Source: CAYZRY01 sp964481005
Lineage (GTDB): Bacteria > Bacillota_I > Bacilli_A > RF39 > UBA660
DNA length: 9,147 bases
Direction of reading: 5' to 3'
Assembly: GCA_964481005.1 (NCBI GenBank)
Contig: CAYZRY010000019.1
Span: forward strand, 1-9,147
Under the pieces are notes generated by a model. It saw only the letters and a list, made by a program, of their open reading frames with translations, was not told where the DNA came from and did not search any database. How positions within the stretch are numbered: the first letter of the stretch is position 1; the number at the start of each line of letters is the position of its first letter. Below are positions 6,125 through 9,147 of the stretch, one piece after another. The translations under genes and the position numbers were made by a program.

Positions 6125-7142
6125 TATTTACCTTCTTTCGTATTACGTGGATGATATTCTTCGTAATCTTTCTTTAATCGATTATTACTTATGTGAGTAT
6201 ATATTTTAGTTGTATTTATATCTGAGTGTCCAAGTAGTTCTTGGATAGTGATTAGATCTGCTCCATAGTCGAGCATATGAGTTGCAAAACTATGTCTTAG
6301 CGTATGGGGAGAAACATCACTGCTAATTCCCCGTTCTTTAAGTAAATCTTTAATGATCCTAAAGAAAGTGGTGCGGTTAAGTCTTGTTCCCCTAGTACTT
6401 AAGAATAGATCATCACCAGTTTTTTCGTTGATAAACTCATTTCTAATTTCTAAATAATCACTTAGATGCTGGAGGGTATACTCACCAATTGGAACCATTC
6501 GCTCTTTGCTCCCCTTCCCCATACATCTTATATAACAGTTCTCTAAATCAATATCTCCAAGCTTTAAATCGAGCAGCTCAGAGATCCTAAGACCTGTTGC
6601 GTATAACAATTCTAACATAGCTTTATTACGGTAGTCAAACTTGTCATTAAGTTNNNNNNNNNNNNNNNNNNNNNNNNNNNNNNNNNNNNNNNNNNNNNNN
6701 NNNNNNNNNNNNNNNNNNNNNNNNNNNNNNNNNNNNNNNNNNNNNNNNNNNNNTTACGGTAGTCAAACTTGTCATTAAGTTCAATTTCAAGAAGTTTATC
6801 GACTTCTTCGACCGATAAAACAGCAGGTAGAGTTTTAGATAATTTAGGACGTTCTATTTCTTTAGCTACATCATGAGCAAGCTTTTTAGTTTGAAATAGA
6901 TAATTGTGAAACTCTTTGATAGTTGTAAGTTTGTGAGAAATACTAGTTTTCTTCTGATTATCAATTGACTTCATGTAATCTTTGATATCATTTTCATTTA
7001 TACTGCTAGTACTTTCTATCTTTTTGTTTTCCATGAAAGTACGATACAGTTTTAAATTGCGTTCATAAGCATCTTTAGTATTTTTACTTAAACGTTTTTC
7101 AATTACGATAAAGTTAATAAAATCAGCTATATCATCTTTCAT
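6124..7142 (-). CDS. xerD: Tyrosine recombinase XerD, split by an assembly gap
   Basis: A site-specific recombinase that, with XerC, resolves chromosome dimers at dif. As written, the gene is interrupted by 100 N flanked by a 28-nt duplication. Removing 128 nt leaves 891 nt, an unbroken 296-residue frame, the normal length for XerD. Residues 1-90 are the SAM-like core-binding domain (FINFIVIEKRLSKNT). The catalytic set in merged numbering is R143, K167, H237, R240, H263 and Y272, with spacings identical to those recalled for E. coli XerD. The C-terminus EEYHPRN and the deoB neighbour favour XerD over XerC. AGGTGAT (7146-7152) lies three bases before the ATG. The ATG at 6618 is internal, not a second gene. 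Not a pseudogene. Confidence 0.93.
6626..6781 (+). repeat. 28-nt direct duplication on both sides of a gap (assembly artefact)
   Basis: The 28 bases at 6626-6653, starting TTACGGTAGTCAAAC, recur exactly at 6754-6781 with the N run between them. Overlapping the two copies restores one continuous xerD frame. They are therefore unmerged contig ends and not a biological repeat. Confidence 0.93.
6654..6753. other. Assembly gap of 100 N inside xerD
   Basis: A placeholder gap. The duplicated flanks imply that no sequence is missing here and that the two contigs overlap by 28 bases. Confidence 0.95.
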
Positions 7143-7156
7143 TTTATCACCTATAT

Positions 7157-7178
7157 TAATTATATCATGATATAATTA
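7157..7178. promoter_or_regulatory. Palindromic bidirectional promoter of xerD and rarA
   Basis: A perfect 22-bp palindrome centred on CATG (7166-7169). Its right half contains the extended -10 TGATATAAT (7168-7176) for rarA. The same string on the minus strand (7167-7159) is the extended -10 for xerD. Starts would fall about 7 nt beyond each -10, giving leaders of roughly 10 nt (xerD) and 14 nt (rarA). Each promoter's upstream region overlaps the other's leader, so one polymerase should exclude the other. It could also be a regulator's operator; both can be true. Confidence 0.7.
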
Positions 7179-7196
7179 GTTTTAGGAAGTGATTAG

Positions 7197-8405
7197 ATGG
7201 ATAAGCTTTTAGCAATTAAAATGCAACCTAAAACAATTAAAGATGTCCTGGGACAAGAACATTTAATTGGTAAAGATAAAGTACTAAGTAATCTTGTTAA
7301 AAATAAGAAACTTTTTTCGATGATTCTATATGGTAGTCCTGGTATTGGTAAAACTAGTATAGCCAGTGCTATCACTAGTGATTTAGGATTTAGAGTTAGA
7401 TTTTTAAATGCTGTCGTCAATAAAAAAGAAGATATTGATACAGTTATTAGAGAAGCTAAACTATACGAAGGTATTGTCCTAGTTATGGATGAGATACATA
7501 GATTAAACAGAGATAAACAAGATATTTTATTACCGGCTTTAGAAAGTGGTCTAATTACGATGATTGGACTGACTACTTCTAATCCTTATCACAGTATCAA
7601 TCCAGCTATTCGAAGTAGAGTACAAATATTTGAACTTAAAGCCCTAGATGATAAAGATATTTTAAAGGGTCTAAAAAGAGCCTTAAAACATCCAGATTTA
7701 GATGGAATACAAATAGGTAATAAAGAACTTGATCACATTGTTTCACTTGCTAGTGGCGATTTAAGAGCTGCTTATAACTTACTAGAGATAGCCTACTACA
7801 CATCGAGCGATAAAAAAATAGATATTGATCATTTGACCAAGATAAATAATAAACCAGTTCAAATAGCTGATGCCTTTGGAGATGCTCACTATGATCTATT
7901 AAGTGCTTTTCAAAAGTCGATAAGAGGCAGTGATGTCGATGCTTCCCTCCACTATTTAGCTAGATTAATTGAATATGGAGATTTAGATTCAATATACCGA
8001 AGAATGAGCGTAATTGCCTATGAAGATATCGGTCTTGCCAATCCCGGTATTGGACCAAAAGTCAGAGCTGCTATCGAGACCTGTGAATTAGTTGGTATGC
8101 CTGAAGCTAAAATACCACTAGCTGTCGTAATCACAGAAATGGCCCTATCACCTAAATCAAATACGGCATATATAGCAATAGTTAAAGCCCTTGAAGACGT
8201 CCAAACAGGAAGATGTGACCCTATTCCCCCAACTATCAAAATAAGTAGTAAAATATATAAATATCCCCATGATTATCCCAATAATTATGTACTTCAACAA
8301 TACTTGCCAAACAATCTACTAAACAAAAAGTACTACATACCTAAAGATAGTGGCTATGAAGTAAATATTAAAAAAGTATATGAAGCATTAAAAAAAGAGA
8401 GTTAA
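7197..8405 (+). CDS. rarA: Replication-associated recombination protein A, AAA+ ATPase
   Basis: A 402-residue cytoplasmic clamp-loader-like ATPase (RarA/MgsA, eukaryotic WRNIP1) that acts at stalled replication forks and interacts with single-strand-binding protein in known homologues. Walker A GSPGIGKT is at 46-53, Walker B LVMDEIHRLN at 95-104, sensor 1 GLTTSNP at 124-130 and the arginine finger region in AIRSR at 137-141. The C-terminal oligomerisation domain is recognisable from RRMSVIAYEDIGLANP and ALSPKSNTAY. It starts at the PLA-type position of the family without the N-terminal extension of E. coli RarA. AGGAAGTGAT (7184-7193) fixes the start. It is divergent from xerD through a shared palindromic promoter and ends within a terminator shared with the next gene. 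Confidence 0.95.
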   Translation: MDKLLAIKMQPKTIKDVLGQEHLIGKDKVLSNLVKNKKLFSMILYGSPGIGKTSIASAITSDLGFRVRFLNAVVNKKEDIDTVIREAKLYEGIVLVMDEIHRLNRDKQDILLPALESGLITMIGLTTSNPYHSINPAIRSRVQIFELKALDDKDILKGLKRALKHPDLDGIQIGNKELDHIVSLASGDLRAAYNLLEIAYYTSSDKKIDIDHLTKINNKPVQIADAFGDAHYDLLSAFQKSIRGSDVDASLHYLARLIEYGDLDSIYRRMSVIAYEDIGLANPGIGPKVRAAIETCELVGMPEAKIPLAVVITEMALSPKSNTAYIAIVKALEDVQTGRCDPIPPTIKISSKIYKYPHDYPNNYVLQQYLPNNLLNKKYYIPKDSGYEVNIKKVYEALKKES

Positions 8406-8416
8406 ACTCTCTTTTT
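8392..8416. terminator. Bidirectional terminator between rarA and the LRR gene
   Basis: AAAAAGAGAG (8392-8401) pairs perfectly with CTCTCTTTTT (8407-8416) around a 5-nt loop. The rarA stop (8403-8405) lies in the loop, and the stop of the opposing gene (8415-8417) starts in the right arm. T-runs follow on both strands. Confidence 0.88.
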
Positions 8417-9147
8417 ATTGTGCACAATATGGCCAGTAATTATATGATGCTGGCGCTCCAATAATGTTGTTTATTGTAAGTGAAGGATTATCACAAAAAG
8501 CAGAATCTTCTATTGTTGCACTTGGGTTATTAATTTTTACTGATGTTAGTTTGTTTGATGAAAAAGCTTCAGCACTAATTGTTGTCACACTAGAAGGTAT
8601 TGTCACTGTAGTCAGTTGGTTGTGTGAAAAAGCATAATCTTCTATTGTTGTCACACTAGAAGGTATTGTCACTGAATTTATATTATTATACGCAAATGCC
8701 CCATCTTCTATTGTTGTCACACTAGAAGGTATTGTCACTGTAGTCAGTTGGTTGTATGAAAAAGCATCAGCACTAATTGTTGTCACACTAGAAGGTATTG
8801 TAACCGAAGTCAGTTGATTGTCTGCGAAAGCACCAAGGCCTAATGATGTCACACTAGAAGGTATTGTCACTGTAGTCAGTTGATTGTCTGCAAAAGCTCC
8901 TTCACCTATTGTTTCTAACGTTGATGGTAGTTTTACTGTTGACAATTGTTTTTCCAAGAAAGCAATATCACCAATATGTTTTATCTCTATTCCATTCACT
9001 GTATTCGGGATCGTTAAATTTGGTGTATAACAAGGATCAGTTGAATCTGCCACGGTAATATTCCAAGCTGTAAGTGTCCCTGTTGCATCGACTGTAAAAC
9101 AGCTATCAGCAGGCTGCATAGCTCCAACTATTTTTTTGTCTGGATTT
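8415..9147 (-). CDS. BspA-like leucine-rich-repeat protein, 3' part
   Basis: The C-terminal part of a probably secreted or surface protein with LRR_5 (BspA/TpLRR) repeats, a family linked to adhesion and host or matrix binding. The frame is open to the window edge. The ATG at 9119 has only a poor ribosome-binding site and no signal peptide follows it, so the real start probably lies outside. Counting from that ATG, seven 22-residue repeats occupy residues 57-210, with pattern NQLTTVTIPSSVTTIEDGAF. Before them is a cap with QPADSCFTVD and a second cysteine (C30). After them comes a short Cys-containing tail ending NYWPYCAQ. No LPXTG motif, GW module or membrane anchor is visible at the C-terminus. 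An accessory gene beside housekeeping genes; ligand unknown. Confidence 0.85.
   Translation of the reverse strand, partial: NPDKKIVGAMQPADSCFTVDATGTLTAWNITVADSTDPCYTPNLTIPNTVNGIEIKHIGDIAFLEKQLSTVKLPSTLETIGEGAFADNQLTTVTIPSSVTSLGLGAFADNQLTSVTIPSSVTTISADAFSYNQLTTVTIPSSVTTIEDGAFAYNNINSVTIPSSVTTIEDYAFSHNQLTTVTIPSSVTTISAEAFSSNKLTSVKINNPSATIEDSAFCDNPSLTINNIIGAPASYNYWPYCAQ
8490..8951 (-). repeat. Seven tandem 66-bp LRR-coding repeats
   Basis: The units are exactly 66 bp (22 codons). On the plus strand the 19-mer TCACACTAGAAGGTATTGT occurs five times, starting at 8585, 8651, 8717, 8783 and 8849. The outer two units are more diverged. Near-identity in DNA, beyond what the protein needs, points to recent duplication or exchange between units. 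Confidence 0.9.

Noticed and set aside
6124..7142. xerD as a pseudogene or as two separate genes
   Set aside because: The break coincides with an N run and a 28-nt duplicated edge; collapsing it restores a full-length frame with all catalytic residues.
7193..7420. 75-codon minus-strand frame inside rarA
   Set aside because: It is antisense to the conserved Walker A region of rarA, has no Shine-Dalgarno sequence, and is a shadow of the real gene.
8018..8239. 73-codon minus-strand frame inside rarA
   Set aside because: It is antisense to the conserved C-terminal domain of rarA and has no start signals.
8490..8951. The 66-bp periodic repeats as a CRISPR array
   Set aside because: There are no unique spacers between short repeats; the whole 66-bp unit is repeated, stays in frame and encodes LRR units.
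1..9147. An alternative genetic code (TGA as Trp or Gly)
   Set aside because: Conserved Trp residues are written TGG and all genes end on TAA or TAG without internal TGA, so table 11 explains everything seen.

Overview
The window looks like a draft or metagenome-derived assembly of an AT-rich, low-GC member of the Bacillota (Bacilli/Erysipelotrichia/Mollicutes neighbourhood). This is inferred from three things: the Bacillota-style insert in MnmA (residues 36-62), the xerD-deoB gene pair known from Bacillus, and strong Shine-Dalgarno sites of the AGGAGGTGAT type. Trp is written TGG in the genes read and TGA is not read through, so the standard bacterial code (table 11) fits. Two runs of exactly 100 N divide the window into three contigs (1-4835, 4936-6653, 6754-9147).

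Left contig: the 3' end of pheT converges on a COG2509-type FAD-dependent dehydrogenase gene, and the two share one bidirectional terminator. Upstream of the dehydrogenase is a complete tiny transcription unit for a 28-residue membrane miniprotein. It is divergent from mnmA (tRNA 2-thiouridylase). mnmA is followed by a separately promoted helix-turn-helix protein of unknown function, with a palindrome over its -35 region.

Middle and right contigs: on the minus strand xerD is followed by deoB with a 1-nt stop/start overlap. xerD is cut by the second N run, but a 28-nt duplication on both sides shows that the gap is a failed contig merge. Removing it gives one intact 296-residue recombinase. 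xerD and rarA are divergent across 54 bp holding a perfect 22-bp palindrome in which two extended -10 promoters face each other. rarA then converges, again through a shared terminator, on the 3' part of a BspA-like leucine-rich-repeat surface protein that runs off the window edge.

Most of the content is housekeeping: tRNA charging and modification, nucleoside salvage, and chromosome dimer resolution and fork maintenance. The sequence is very compact, with short leaders, extended -10 promoters and terminator hairpins that contain stop codons. I see no mobile element, CRISPR array, tRNA or rRNA, and no convincing new multi-gene system. The most noteworthy items are the palindromic divergent promoter, the miniprotein unit, the Ser in place of the phospho-Thr in DeoB, and the assembly artefact in xerD.
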